Notes: generated from the sequence alone by a model not told the origin. Positions 43,089 through 53,815 are shown, counted from the first letter of the stretch. The stretch is DNA of 64,000 nucleotides from Prevotella sp. (GCA_017941345.1 JAGAWQ010000004.1:1-64000), one strand, 5' to 3'. Numbers and translations are program-made.

Positions 43089-44636
43089 TTAGGGGTTAGG
43101 AGTTAGAGGTGGGAGTACTTGGGTGATACCTTGTTCGCGGTGACAGATGCGCACCTCGATGCCAAACTTCTCATGGATATGCTCAGCCAGATGCTGTGCT
43201 GAGTAGACGCTACGATGCTGGCCACCCGTACAACCGAAACAGAACATCAGCGAGGTAAAGCCACGCTGGATGTAACGGCGCACATGCGCATCGGCCAGCT
43301 TATACACGCTGTCGAGGAAGGTCAGAATCTCACCATCGTCCTCGAGGAAACGGATGACGGGTTCGTCCAATCCCGTCAGTTGCTTATAAGGCTCATAACG
43401 ACCGGGGTTATGCGTAGAACGACAATCGAACACATAGCCACCACCATTGCCGCTCTCATCCTCGGGGATGTTCTTGGTATAAGAGAAACTGAACACCTTG
43501 ACCACCAGCGGTCCCTGGGCATCATATTTAGAGAAGGTAGCTGGTCCATCCTGCGGATGGGGCTTATAGGGATTGATATCCGTCGTCTTAAATCCGTCAG
43601 CACGGGGAGCGGGAGCCTCAATCTGCTGGAACTTAGGCATCCTCGTCAGTCTATCCAGCACATCCGTCAGATACGGATAGGGGAAATTACGCTCGTCGAG
43701 CAGCTCCCTGACGTTATGGATGGCAGGGGGAATAGAGGCGATGAAGTGTGGCTTACGCTCGAAATAGCCTCTGAAGCCATAGGCACCTAATACCTGAAGC
43801 ATGCGGAACAGCACGAACAAGGAGAGACGGTCGACGAAAGCATGGGGCTGAGGCACCTCGGTATATTGCTTCAGTGCATTATAGTATTCATAGACCAGCT
43901 CGCGACGCAGTTTATGCGGATATTTGGCAGAAGCCTGCCAAAGGAATGAGGCCACATCGTAATAGTAAGGACCTTTGCGTCCGCCCTGAAAGTCGATGAA
44001 ATAGGGATTCCCCTTGCTGTCGAGCATCACGTTGCGCGCCTGGAAGTCACGATACAGGAAACCTTGTGTGTCGCCTGCCGCCGTCAGGTCCTTTGCCAAC
44101 AAACGGAAATCGGCCTCCAACTTCAATTCATGGAAGTCGAGTTCGGTAGCCTTCAAGAAGCAGTATTTGAAGTAGTTCAAGTCGAACAGCACCGAGTCGG
44201 TATCGAAAGCAGCCTGCGGATAACAGTTGGAGAAGTCCAGTTCCTCAGCACCAAGCAGCTGGATTTTAGGTAGCACACGGATGGTACGCTTCAGCAATTC
44301 CTGCTCCTTCAGCGTATAACGGCCACCTGCCTCACGTCCGCCACGAATGGCATCAAACAGCGAGATGCTACCCAGGTCGCTCTCAATATAGCGTAACTCG
44401 TCGTCGCTCACGGCCAGCATCTCAGGAACTGGCAACTGGCACTTCGAGAAATGCTTGCACAGATACACAAAAGCGTGGTTCTCGTCGCGACTCGTACCGA
44501 TGCAACCCACCACGCTTTTCCCCTGACTATCGGTCAGACGATAGTATTCGCGGTTACTGCCTGCAACAGGCAGTTTCTCTACGTTCTGAGGCTCTGCCCC
44601 ACTCCACTGCTTATATAGCGCTATCAGTTTCTGCAT
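43089..44636 (-). CDS. Fusion of AmgK-type amino-sugar kinase and RapZ C-terminal domain
   Basis: A 515-residue protein. Residues 1-335 form an aminoglycoside-phosphotransferase-type kinase (VAGSNREYYRL, catalytic loop FLYRDFQARNVML, metal site YFIDFQGG) like AmgK, which phosphorylates MurNAc or GlcNAc at C1. Residues about 375-510 match the RapZ C-terminal domain (FSYTKNIP, VFDCRSTHNPGRYEPYK, FCFGCTGGQHRSVYSAQHLA, VRICHREQG), which in E. coli binds glucosamine-6-phosphate. The fusion links a cell-wall sugar kinase to an amino-sugar-sensing module. It heads the murU-guaA operon. Confidence 0.85.
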   Translation of the reverse strand: MQKLIALYKQWSGAEPQNVEKLPVAGSNREYYRLTDSQGKSVVGCIGTSRDENHAFVYLCKHFSKCQLPVPEMLAVSDDELRYIESDLGSISLFDAIRGGREAGGRYTLKEQELLKRTIRVLPKIQLLGAEELDFSNCYPQAAFDTDSVLFDLNYFKYCFLKATELDFHELKLEADFRLLAKDLTAAGDTQGFLYRDFQARNVMLDSKGNPYFIDFQGGRKGPYYYDVASFLWQASAKYPHKLRRELVYEYYNALKQYTEVPQPHAFVDRLSLFVLFRMLQVLGAYGFRGYFERKPHFIASIPPAIHNVRELLDERNFPYPYLTDVLDRLTRMPKFQQIEAPAPRADGFKTTDINPYKPHPQDGPATFSKYDAQGPLVVKVFSFSYTKNIPEDESGNGGGYVFDCRSTHNPGRYEPYKQLTGLDEPVIRFLEDDGEILTFLDSVYKLADAHVRRYIQRGFTSLMFCFGCTGGQHRSVYSAQHLAEHIHEKFGIEVRICHREQGITQVLPPLTPNP

Positions 44637-44645
44637 AACTGGCTA

Positions 44646-44653
44646 CAAAGGTA
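44646..44653 (-). promoter_or_regulatory. -7 element (TACCTTTG) of the amgK-murU-guaA operon
   Basis: It matches TAnnTTTG and ends nine bases before the start codon, giving a very short leader. Confidence 0.65.
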
Positions 44654-44658
44654 CTCAT

Positions 44659-44689
44659 TTAAGTGAAAAGTGAAAAGTGAAAAGTGAAG
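44659..44689. repeat. Tandem AAGTGAA repeat
   Basis: Four near-exact tandem copies of an AAGTGAAA-like unit between the HAD phosphatase stop and the amgK promoter. The same word occurs inverted at 3926-3961. Confidence 0.7.
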
Positions 44690-44727
44690 AATTTGCTTCC
44701 GCCTTGTTATTTTTTAACTTTTATTTC

Positions 44728-45432
44728 TCACAGTATCTCCATCAGTTGGCACAACAGCGTCAACTCATAGGTGACTGGTTCGGCAGCAGGATAGTCGGGA
44801 AAACGGTTGAAATAGGCCGTATCCAGTCCATAGCGTTTAGCGCCCAGGATGTCCGTCTGGAAATTATCGCCAATCATCAGGGTAGTCTCCTTCTGCGCCC
44901 CAGTCTTTTGTATGGCATAGTCGAAGAACAGCGGCGAAGGTTTGTTGATGCCCGCGTCCTCGCTGAGCACGATGGTATCGAAGTGGTTATGCAGTCCGCA
45001 GGAGCGCAACTTCCTATACTGTACCTCATGGAATCCGTTGGAACACATGTGGAGTCGGTAACCCTTGGTCTTCAGATAGTCCATCAACTCGCGAGCCCCT
45101 TCCACCAATCCCGGCTTTGAGGAGCATAGGTCGAGAAACAGGTCGCTCGCCTCCAGACAATATTGCGCCGTAGGTTCCAGTCCCTCGCCATAACTCAGCG
45201 GACGACGGAAACGCTCGACAATCAGATAGTCACGCGTAATCTCACCACGCGAATAACGGGTCCACAGGTCGATGTTGGCCTCCCAATAACGGTCGTAAAA
45301 CACCTGTGCATCAGTAAACCATTGTTCCAGATGCAGCGCGTCAAACAATTCACGCAAGGCAATGACCGAATTGCCATGCGTATCATAAAGGGTATCATCG
45401 AAATCGAGGAAAAGGTCGGTATAATGTTTCAT
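44728..45432 (-). CDS. HAD-superfamily hydrolase, YjjG-like nucleotidase
   Basis: A 234-residue HAD phosphatase. Motif I is LFLDFDDTLYDT, motif II MCSNGF, motif III INKPSPLFF and motif IV MIGDNFQTDI. The helical cap with FYDRYWEANIDLWTRYSRGE resembles YjjG, which dephosphorylates non-canonical pyrimidine nucleotides; substrate is inferred only. It starts three bases after the DUF4450 stop and shares its promoter. Confidence 0.85.
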   Translation of the reverse strand: MKHYTDLFLDFDDTLYDTHGNSVIALRELFDALHLEQWFTDAQVFYDRYWEANIDLWTRYSRGEITRDYLIVERFRRPLSYGEGLEPTAQYCLEASDLFLDLCSSKPGLVEGARELMDYLKTKGYRLHMCSNGFHEVQYRKLRSCGLHNHFDTIVLSEDAGINKPSPLFFDYAIQKTGAQKETTLMIGDNFQTDILGAKRYGLDTAYFNRFPDYPAAEPVTYELTLLCQLMEIL

Positions 45433-45435
45433 CTG

Positions 45436-48372
45436 CTATTGTTGTAATGTGACGCCCATCAACCCGATAACCACATCATTGCTGAGAGTACGAAGGGTGA
45501 GTGAGTGGAGTTTCTTTTTAGGATTCAGTGGCATGCACAGCATTTGAGCAGCACCACCGGGTATCTCGCGTCCGTAGATGCCTTTGATATCCAGAGACTT
45601 ACCCAGGTCGCGGCTCACCGTCCCCGTACCCAACGACACCCGATAAGGACGAGGCTGCGCCGTACAGAAAGCCTTGCCGTCAACATAATAGTCCTGTTCG
45701 ATGGGACACCAGTTGTCAGGATTGGTCAGTTGTAAGGTATCTGCCGTTGCGTCTTGGTAACGGACAATAATCTCGCCATTGGCGATACGGCTCTGCATGT
45801 GATTGGTCGAACCCGCCATGAGCAGATAGGCGCGCGCTGCCCTACCCTTTAGCGGAATGACCACAGCATCGGGATAGTTGTCCCACAACGAGGTATAGAT
45901 GATGTTACGTCCCTGGGCAGGAGTACGGAAAGGCACGCCTGCCATCAAGAACTCGTCATTCTTAATCAAAGAGCGGAACACAGAGTCGTTGATATCTGCC
46001 GTCAACTGGGGATGACACCACTCGCCAATGCCTTGCACGGGAATTTGCAATGTCGTATAAGGCGGACGGGGCGAGAGATACTGATTTTGGAATATATCCG
46101 TAACGTTAGCGTTAAACTGCTTGTTCATATCTACCTCGCGGAATTTTCCGTGAGCTACAGGCTCCAGAAGTCCTAAAGCTGACGCAGAAGGACCATCGGT
46201 AGCAGACTGTTTCTCCTCAACAGCCTGAGGTTCCTGCCAGTCATAGGTGATTTGCTGCGTCTGCTCTGTTGTTCCCACGATGTCACGCCACTGGCCACCT
46301 CCCAAACTTTGACGGACAATGATTTGGAGGGGCTGACGGAAATTCTGGGTGATTTCAAAAGACACCTTACCACCCTTACGCACATATTTATAGGAGAGAT
46401 AAGGTGTGGTGACGGTTACACTGTCCCAGTCCTTGGGGAAACCCGGACGGATGATACACTTTCCGTCAAGAGCCTGGGGAATAATGCCAAACAAGCCCTG
46501 AAGCAACGTGCGAGAAGAAATACCTATGCAGTCGCCAAAATCGCGATAGCACTCACCACGGGCAGCATCGTAATAGCTGATTTGTCCGAAATTGGCAGGA
46601 CTGGCACCGTAATACATCTGGTCCAGGATGTTAGCTTTCATCAGTCGATAGCCCTCCTCACTGCGTCCTGCCTCAAAATAGGCCAGAGCGGTATGCATCA
46701 CCTCAGCTGCTGCCACATTATTGATGCTCCAACTGTAGGGCATCCAATCGCTGGTGGCGATAGTCTGACAGCCGGTTTTCGCTACATCTATATGAGGAAT
46801 ATGCTCATCAATATAGCGAGTAGCCTGATAAGCCTGTTCAGGGCTGCAAGCCCCACAATCAATGGGCGTATAGATACTCCACACAGCAGGATGGTCGTGC
46901 AGTCGTTTCAATCCTAAAGCATCCTGGTATTCAGCCCATACGCCCTTGCCCTTCAGCCAAAGCCGTTGGTTCATGGCTTTCAGGATAGCCTCTGCTTCAG
47001 CCCGATAGGGTTCCGGATTCTCACCTATCAGTTCTGCGATACGTGCAGCCAACCGGTTTCCCCGATAGTTATAAGCTGAGGAATGGGTGACAGCCCCACC
47101 GCTATAATAGAGTGCATCGCTGGCCCAGATACAGCAATAGGCATCATAGAGATGGTCGCCATCAGGGTCGTAGTTGCGTTTCTCCCATGCCAGATGCGAC
47201 TTGATGACAGGCCACATCCGTCGCATATAGGCAGTATCGGCATCATATTGGAAATGCCATAGCAACTCGTCGATGTAGTTCAGATTCATGTCGTAATGGT
47301 GCATCTGGTCGTTGCGCTCCGGATTCCGACAGATATAGCCGTTGCTGTACATCTGCGTACTCCACCGCTTCTCAGCCCTTGCCAGATTCATCTTCGCATC
47401 TTGCGAGGGATGACTGATGGTAGGTTCGACGTTGGTCACCTGACTTTTGGCATAGGCATCAAAATGACTGCGCTGGCGGTCATTCCATCCTAACACGTCG
47501 CCCACGTATGCGGCACGCCAGCCAGCCAGTGGCATCCGCCACCCTACGCAACCGTGGAGCCACGTCTGACCGTCCCAGTCGCCATCAGCAGCAAGAACTA
47601 AGGCTCCCCCAAGAGCATTGATATACGAATCTGGGGTACGGAATTGGATACGGTGCGACAATTCCCGATAATGCTTCTTAGCCTGTTGATAGTCCTGACG
47701 GCCCGTCACAGCATCCACGACAGAAACTTCATCAACATCGACCTCGAAATAAGCAGTAACACCTCGTCCAAAAGCAGTCTCTGTCGTTTGCAGGGGTTCA
47801 CCCGCTGGTTCCAGACAACCAGGCTTATCAGCTCCTATATCACCATTTCGATGCAACTTCGGTTGGACAATGGCACACACGACAGCCCTCATGCGTCCTT
47901 CCATCTTCGGTGAGGCCACCCGCCATACAGCCTTCTCACCATGGGGTAAGGCCAGCACCTCAATGCGTACAACAGCTGTCCCCCAGCGACTGTCACTCAG
48001 CAAGTACTCACGACGCCCGCTGCCATACAAGGCACGGCAGTGTTCCACTTGTTCCAGCGGATACTCCACCCCATCCTTGATGAACACCAAGCGGATGTTA
48101 CGATGATGTCCTTTCTTCACCACCGCAAAGATTGGATAGTCTGAAGTCTCCAACCGCCAGTCGGTATACGAGCCGTAGAGCGCGCGGGTATATCGGTTTT
48201 TTCCGTCTTTACATACCCAGCTGCCATGATGGGGCATATACTGCTGACTGCGTTCGACACCTATCTTATCGAGGTTATAGGATGTCGACTCTATAAAATC
48301 GCCAATACGCTGTGTCTGTGCTATCACGGATGATGACAACATCAGCAAAAAGAGCATCACTTTCGTTTTCAT
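45436..48372 (-). CDS. DUF4450-type secreted glycosidase-like protein
   Basis: A 978-residue exported protein (signal peptide VMLFLLMLSSSVIAQ). An N-terminal beta-sandwich region precedes a large (alpha/alpha)6-barrel (MNLNYIDELLWHFQYDADTA, YDPDGDHLYDAYCCIWASDA, NMYY-like DQMYYGASPANFGQISYYDA). C-terminal beta domains follow. This is the DUF4450 architecture of Bacteroidetes, related to GH families with inverting alpha/alpha-toroids. The substrate is unknown, and no SusC/SusD genes are nearby. ATG 48372 was chosen; the longer TTG start lies in the -7 element. Confidence 0.8.
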   Translation of the reverse strand: MKTKVMLFLLMLSSSVIAQTQRIGDFIESTSYNLDKIGVERSQQYMPHHGSWVCKDGKNRYTRALYGSYTDWRLETSDYPIFAVVKKGHHRNIRLVFIKDGVEYPLEQVEHCRALYGSGRREYLLSDSRWGTAVVRIEVLALPHGEKAVWRVASPKMEGRMRAVVCAIVQPKLHRNGDIGADKPGCLEPAGEPLQTTETAFGRGVTAYFEVDVDEVSVVDAVTGRQDYQQAKKHYRELSHRIQFRTPDSYINALGGALVLAADGDWDGQTWLHGCVGWRMPLAGWRAAYVGDVLGWNDRQRSHFDAYAKSQVTNVEPTISHPSQDAKMNLARAEKRWSTQMYSNGYICRNPERNDQMHHYDMNLNYIDELLWHFQYDADTAYMRRMWPVIKSHLAWEKRNYDPDGDHLYDAYCCIWASDALYYSGGAVTHSSAYNYRGNRLAARIAELIGENPEPYRAEAEAILKAMNQRLWLKGKGVWAEYQDALGLKRLHDHPAVWSIYTPIDCGACSPEQAYQATRYIDEHIPHIDVAKTGCQTIATSDWMPYSWSINNVAAAEVMHTALAYFEAGRSEEGYRLMKANILDQMYYGASPANFGQISYYDAARGECYRDFGDCIGISSRTLLQGLFGIIPQALDGKCIIRPGFPKDWDSVTVTTPYLSYKYVRKGGKVSFEITQNFRQPLQIIVRQSLGGGQWRDIVGTTEQTQQITYDWQEPQAVEEKQSATDGPSASALGLLEPVAHGKFREVDMNKQFNANVTDIFQNQYLSPRPPYTTLQIPVQGIGEWCHPQLTADINDSVFRSLIKNDEFLMAGVPFRTPAQGRNIIYTSLWDNYPDAVVIPLKGRAARAYLLMAGSTNHMQSRIANGEIIVRYQDATADTLQLTNPDNWCPIEQDYYVDGKAFCTAQPRPYRVSLGTGTVSRDLGKSLDIKGIYGREIPGGAAQMLCMPLNPKKKLHSLTLRTLSNDVVIGLMGVTLQQ

Positions 48373-48376
48373 GGTG

Positions 48377-48384
48377 CAAAGATA
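48377..48384 (-). promoter_or_regulatory. -7 element (TATCTTTG) of the DUF4450 operon
   Basis: It matches TAnnTTTG and ends four bases before the ATG, implying a leaderless mRNA. Confidence 0.6.
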
Positions 48385-48405
48385 CAAATAAGCGAGGGAA
48401 AAACC

Positions 48406-48542
48406 AAAAAAAACCGACTGTCATCACGACAATCGATTTTAAAAACAAACTACTTAAAAACTAATCTACTAAAACAAATCAAAAAAATATCTATTTCTTA
48501 ACGAATTCTTATACCTTATTGTCTGCGGTTTTAACCTTTTGA
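48406..48542 (-). ncRNA. Candidate AU-rich small RNA, about 135 nt
   Basis: This is a self-contained leftward unit with no frame. A -7 element (48548-48555) lies at one end. At the other is an intrinsic terminator whose stem pairs 48415-48422 with 48428-48435 (one G-U pair) and is followed by eight T residues on the minus strand. Between them lies U-rich sequence. The family is not recognised, and the 5' end is inferred from promoter spacing. Confidence 0.45.
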
Positions 48543-48547
48543 CAGTG

Positions 48548-48555
48548 CAAAGGTA
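48548..48555 (-). promoter_or_regulatory. -7 element (TACCTTTG) of the candidate small RNA
   Basis: It matches TAnnTTTG on the minus strand, with no coding gene between it and the terminator at 48406-48435. Confidence 0.5.
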
Positions 48556-48618
48556 GGAACTTTTCAGACACGACGCAAGCATTTTTTCGCAAAACTGAAT
48601 ACGTTTTTGATTTAAATC

Positions 48619-48656
48619 AATGCGGGTGTCCGACTTTTTTATCAGGCACCCGCATT
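48619..48656 (-). terminator. Hairpin after groEL
   Basis: A 10-bp stem AATGCGGGTG/CACCCGCATT (48619-48628 with 48647-48656) with a large loop, 35 bases after the groEL stop. It lacks a clear T-run on the minus side, so it may serve as an mRNA 3' end by processing. Confidence 0.5.
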
Positions 48657-48690
48657 TTGACATATATAGTTTGCAAATCAGCACGTTACA

Positions 48691-50346
<1,656 letters not shown>

Positions 50347-50354
50347 TTACCTTT

Positions 50355-50627
50355 TTACTTCTCAATGACTGCCAACACGTCGCTCTGACGCATCATCAGA
50401 TACTTCTCGCCCTCGAACTCCAGCTCGGTGCCACTGTACTTGCCATACAGCACTTCGTCGCCAGCCTTCAAAATCATTTCTTCGTCCTTGGTACCTTGGC
50501 CTACAGCCTTGATGGTGCCGTGCAGGGGTTTCTCTTTTGCGGTGTCAGGAATGATGATTCCACCGATTTTCTCTTCTGCCGGTGCGGGCAATACCAGCAC
50601 GCGGTCTCCTAATGGTTTAATGTTCAT
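50355..50627 (-). CDS. groES: Co-chaperonin GroES
   Basis: A 90-residue protein with [20 protein letters not shown], the mobile loop region [40 protein letters not shown] and [14 protein letters not shown]. It forms the heptameric lid of GroEL. It is first in the groESL operon. A sigma-54-like sequence, not a clear TAnnTTTG, lies upstream at 50678-50692. Confidence 0.98.
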   Translation of the reverse strand: MNIKPLGDRVLVLPAPAEEKIGGIIIPDTAKEKPLHGTIKAVGQGTKDEEMILKAGDEVLYGKYSGTELEFEGEKYLMMRQSDVLAVIEK

Positions 50628-50677
50628 AATACCTTAATTTATTTAAATTAGACTTTAAACTTTCTGCCACTAATTCA

Positions 50678-50692
50678 GCGAAAAGCGTGCCA
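50678..50692 (-). promoter_or_regulatory. Sigma-54-like -24/-12 promoter of groESL
   Basis: On the minus strand TGGCACGCTTTTCGC has the GG-N10-GC spacing of sigma-54 promoters and differs from the TGGCACG-N4-TTGC consensus at one base. It predicts a start near 50666 and a leader of about 40 bases. No CIRCE element was seen. The call rests on the motif alone. Confidence 0.4.
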
Positions 50693-50775
50693 ATCCGACA
50701 AGGCTGACACTTTGGCAGTTTTCTGGAAAAAATAAAAAAAACAACTTAAAATGGGGCAATATTCGAAAAAATGCT

Positions 50776-50783
50776 TACCTTTG
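50776..50783 (+). promoter_or_regulatory. -7 element (TACCTTTG) of the sppA operon
   Basis: It matches TAnnTTTG, 49 bases before ATG 50832. An upstream in-frame ATG at 50751 is excluded by it. Confidence 0.65.
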
Positions 50784-50831
50784 CAGAATAATATGATTAT
50801 TAATCAATTAAATAACAAAAAACAATTGACT

Positions 50832-52604
50832 ATGAAACAATTTCTGAAGTATGTGATGGCTACTGTGACAGGTATTATCCTGGTCATGATTGTCGTAGGC
50901 ATTCTGGGAGCTATCTCATTGGTAGGACTGGCTGCATCAAGCGCTGCCAGCACAAATGTTGAAGAGAACTCGGTATTCACCCTCTCACTCTCAGGTCAAC
51001 TGGACGAGCGTTACGCTAACAACCCACTGGCAGAACTGACAGGACAGGTGACTGAGGGACTGGGCCTCGACAACATGCTGAATGCCATCAAGAAAGCTAA
51101 GGAGAACGAGAACATCAAAGGTATTTACATCGAGGCAGGCATCTTCTCGAGCGATGCTCCTGCTTCAGCACATGCCATCCGCGAGGCGCTGCTCGACTTC
51201 AAGAAGAGCGGTAAGTGGATTGTGGCCTATGCTGACAGCTATACCCAGACCACCTATTATATATGTAGTGTAGCTGACAAGTTGTATCTGAATCCGGAAG
51301 GTATGGTCGACTGGCACGGACTGGCCTCCAACCCCTACTTCGTAAAGGACCTGCTGGCTAAGTTTGGTGTGAAGGTACAGCTCTGCAAGGTGGGCAAATA
51401 CAAGAGTGCCCCTGAGATGATGACTGCCGACGGCATGAGCGAGCCTAACCGCGAGCAGGTGACCGCCTACATGAATGGCATCTGGAAGGTGATGCTCAGC
51501 GATGTATCGAAGAGCCGCAAAATCAGCGTTGACTCGCTGAACGCATACGCTGACCGCTTTGTAACGTTGGCTGACCAGAAGGAACTCGTGAAGATGAAGC
51601 TGGTTGACAAGCTGCTCTATACCGACCAGGTGAAGGGCGAGATTAAGCAGATGCTGAAGATTGACGCTGACGAGGAAATCAAACAGCTCACCTTAGATGA
51701 GATGCAGGATGTCAAAGGTCAGGAGGAAGAAGGCGACCAGGTGGCCGTCTACTATGCATACGGTGAAATCGTAGACTCTGAGACGGGCAGCAAGGTACAG
51801 AAAGAACACAACATCGTGGCCAACACCGTTTGCAAGGACTTGGAGCGTCTGATGAAGGATGACGACGTGAAGGCTGTCGTGCTGCGCGTCAACTCTCCTG
51901 GTGGTTCAGCCTATGCGTCAGAACAGATTTGGCGCGCTGTCACCCAGCTGAAGACCAAGAAGCCCGTTGTCGTTTCTATGGGTGGCTATGCTGCCAGCGG
52001 TGGTTACTACATCAGCTGTAATGCCAGCTATATCTACACAGAGCCTACCACCATTACGGGTTCTATAGGCATCTTCGGTATGTTCCCCGACTTCAGCGGA
52101 CTGCTGACTGACAAGCTGGGTGTGAAGTTCGACGAGGTAAAGACCAATAAACACGCTGCCTTCGGCACCATCGCCCGTCCGTTCAATGCTGAGGAGATGG
52201 AGATGCTGGGACAGTATATCGATCGTGGCTACCAGCTGTTCCGTCAGCGTGTGGCTGATGGCCGTAAGATGACAACCGACCAGGTAGAAGAGATTGCTCA
52301 GGGCCGTGTATGGCTGGGCAACGATGCTCTGCCCATCAAACTGGTTGATGCTGTCGGTTCTCTGGACGATGCTGTAAAGAAGGCTGCCGAACTGGCTAAG
52401 CTGAAGGAATACCACACGACCAGCTATCCTGCTGAGAGCAGTTGGCTGAGCAGCCTGCTCGACAACGTCACGAAGAAGAGCTATTTGGACGAGCATGTTC
52501 GTGAGGCAATGGGCGAATACTATGAGCCGCTGCGTCTCGTGAAGAACATGAACCGCCAGAGTGCTATCCAGGCACGTCTGCCTTATTACCTGAATATAAA
52601 ATAG
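50832..52604 (+). CDS. sppA: Signal peptide peptidase SppA, 67K type
   Basis: A 590-residue membrane-anchored serine protease that degrades cleaved signal peptides. An N-terminal TM anchor (VTGIILVMIVVGILGAISLV) is followed by two tandem S49 domains. The first holds the Lys general base region (SYTQTTYYICSVADKLYLNP), the second the nucleophile Ser in GGYAASGGYYISCNASYIYT. The segment GSIGIFGMFPDFSGLLTDKL is typical. It is the first gene of a run with lpxK, punA and thiL. Confidence 0.93.
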   Translation: MKQFLKYVMATVTGIILVMIVVGILGAISLVGLAASSAASTNVEENSVFTLSLSGQLDERYANNPLAELTGQVTEGLGLDNMLNAIKKAKENENIKGIYIEAGIFSSDAPASAHAIREALLDFKKSGKWIVAYADSYTQTTYYICSVADKLYLNPEGMVDWHGLASNPYFVKDLLAKFGVKVQLCKVGKYKSAPEMMTADGMSEPNREQVTAYMNGIWKVMLSDVSKSRKISVDSLNAYADRFVTLADQKELVKMKLVDKLLYTDQVKGEIKQMLKIDADEEIKQLTLDEMQDVKGQEEEGDQVAVYYAYGEIVDSETGSKVQKEHNIVANTVCKDLERLMKDDDVKAVVLRVNSPGGSAYASEQIWRAVTQLKTKKPVVVSMGGYAASGGYYISCNASYIYTEPTTITGSIGIFGMFPDFSGLLTDKLGVKFDEVKTNKHAAFGTIARPFNAEEMEMLGQYIDRGYQLFRQRVADGRKMTTDQVEEIAQGRVWLGNDALPIKLVDAVGSLDDAVKKAAELAKLKEYHTTSYPAESSWLSSLLDNVTKKSYLDEHVREAMGEYYEPLRLVKNMNRQSAIQARLPYYLNIK

Positions 52605-52627
52605 GGGTTAGAGGTTAGAGGTTAGAT
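52605..52627. repeat. Tandem GGTTAGA repeat in the lpxK ribosome-binding region
   Basis: Three tandem GGTTAGA heptamers fill the 23 bases between the sppA stop and the lpxK ATG. Copy-number change would alter the spacing upstream of lpxK. Related words occur at 42505-42537 and 43084-43110. Confidence 0.7.
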
Positions 52628-53815
52628 ATGGAAGGCGACTTTATCAGAATCAACAAATGGCTATTACCCTTAAGTTGGCTGTACGGCTTAGGGGTAAAAC
52701 TGCGGAACACCATGTTCAGCAGCGGTCTTCTGGAAAGTCGTTCTTTCGACATTCCCGTCATTTCAGTGGGAAACATCACCGTAGGAGGTACGGGTAAGAC
52801 GCCGCACGTAGAATACCTCATCCGACTGCTGAAGGACGCCTGCCAAGTTGCCGTATTGAGCAGAGGATATAAGCGGAAGAGCAAGGGATACGTCCTGGCT
52901 GACGAGAACAGCACCGTTGCGGATATTGGCGACGAGCCTTATCAGATGAAGCAGAAATTCCCAGACATCACCGTAGCTGTCGACAAGAACCGCTGTCATG
53001 GTATCGACATGCTACGACAAAGCGATAAGAAGACAGATGTCATCCTGCTCGACGATGCTTACCAGCACCGCTATGTGAAGCCTGACGTCAACATCCTGCT
53101 GGTCGACTACCACAGGCTGATTATCTATGACGAGCTGTTGCCTGCAGGCCGTCTGCGTGAGCCGCTGACAGAGAAGAATCGTGCGGACATCGTTATCGTG
53201 ACAAAATGTCCGAAGGAGATGAAGCCTATCGAGTATCGTGTCATCACGAAGGCTATGGACCTCTATCCCTATCAGCAGCTGTTCTTTACCGCCATTGAGT
53301 ATGGCGAACTGCAACCACTCTTCAAAGCAGGAAATTCGCGACAACTCCAAGAATTGAACGACTATCATGTGCTGTTACTGTCGGGCATTGGTTCGCCCAA
53401 ACAGATGACACACGACCTCTCGCCGTATTGCAACCAAATCACCCCACTGACCTTCAGCGACCATCATCACTTCAGACCAAAGGACATCAAACGCATCAAC
53501 GACACCTTTGCTGCCATGAAGGCTCCGAAGTGCATCGTCACCACCGAAAAGGATGCCACCCGACTGAAGAGCATCAAGGGACTGAATGACGAAGTGGCAG
53601 ACAATTGCTATACACTACCAATTACAATCCGGTTCATGCTTGAACAGGAGAAATCATTTAATCAATACATTATAGACTATGTACGCAAAAATTCAAGAAA
53701 CAGCATCCTGGCTCAAGGCAAGGATGACAAGCAGTCCAACGACTGCCATTGTACTGGGAACAGGCCTCGGACAATTAGCTTCCGAAATAACCGACAAGAC
53801 GGAATTTCCGTATAG
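52628..53815 (+). CDS. lpxK: Tetraacyldisaccharide 4'-kinase
   Basis: LpxK phosphorylates the lipid A disaccharide at the inner membrane. The Walker A motif is VISVGNITVGGTGKTPHVEY, followed by LSRGYKRKSKG, GDEPYQMKQKFP and the Walker B-like ILLDDAYQHRYV with VDYHR. The natural end of the family sequence is near IIDYVRK. Here the frame runs about 46 codons further and overlaps punA by 137 bases, with a low-complexity tail unlike LpxK. The core is intact. Confidence 0.92.
   Translation: MEGDFIRINKWLLPLSWLYGLGVKLRNTMFSSGLLESRSFDIPVISVGNITVGGTGKTPHVEYLIRLLKDACQVAVLSRGYKRKSKGYVLADENSTVADIGDEPYQMKQKFPDITVAVDKNRCHGIDMLRQSDKKTDVILLDDAYQHRYVKPDVNILLVDYHRLIIYDELLPAGRLREPLTEKNRADIVIVTKCPKEMKPIEYRVITKAMDLYPYQQLFFTAIEYGELQPLFKAGNSRQLQELNDYHVLLLSGIGSPKQMTHDLSPYCNQITPLTFSDHHHFRPKDIKRINDTFAAMKAPKCIVTTEKDATRLKSIKGLNDEVADNCYTLPITIRFMLEQEKSFNQYIIDYVRKNSRNSILAQGKDDKQSNDCHCTGNRPRTISFRNNRQDGISV

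Noticed and set aside
50640..50750. CIRCE/HrcA operator upstream of groES
   Set aside because: No TTAGCACTC-N9-GAGTGCTAA-type inverted repeat is present. Only loose CTGCCA/TGGCAG words were seen.
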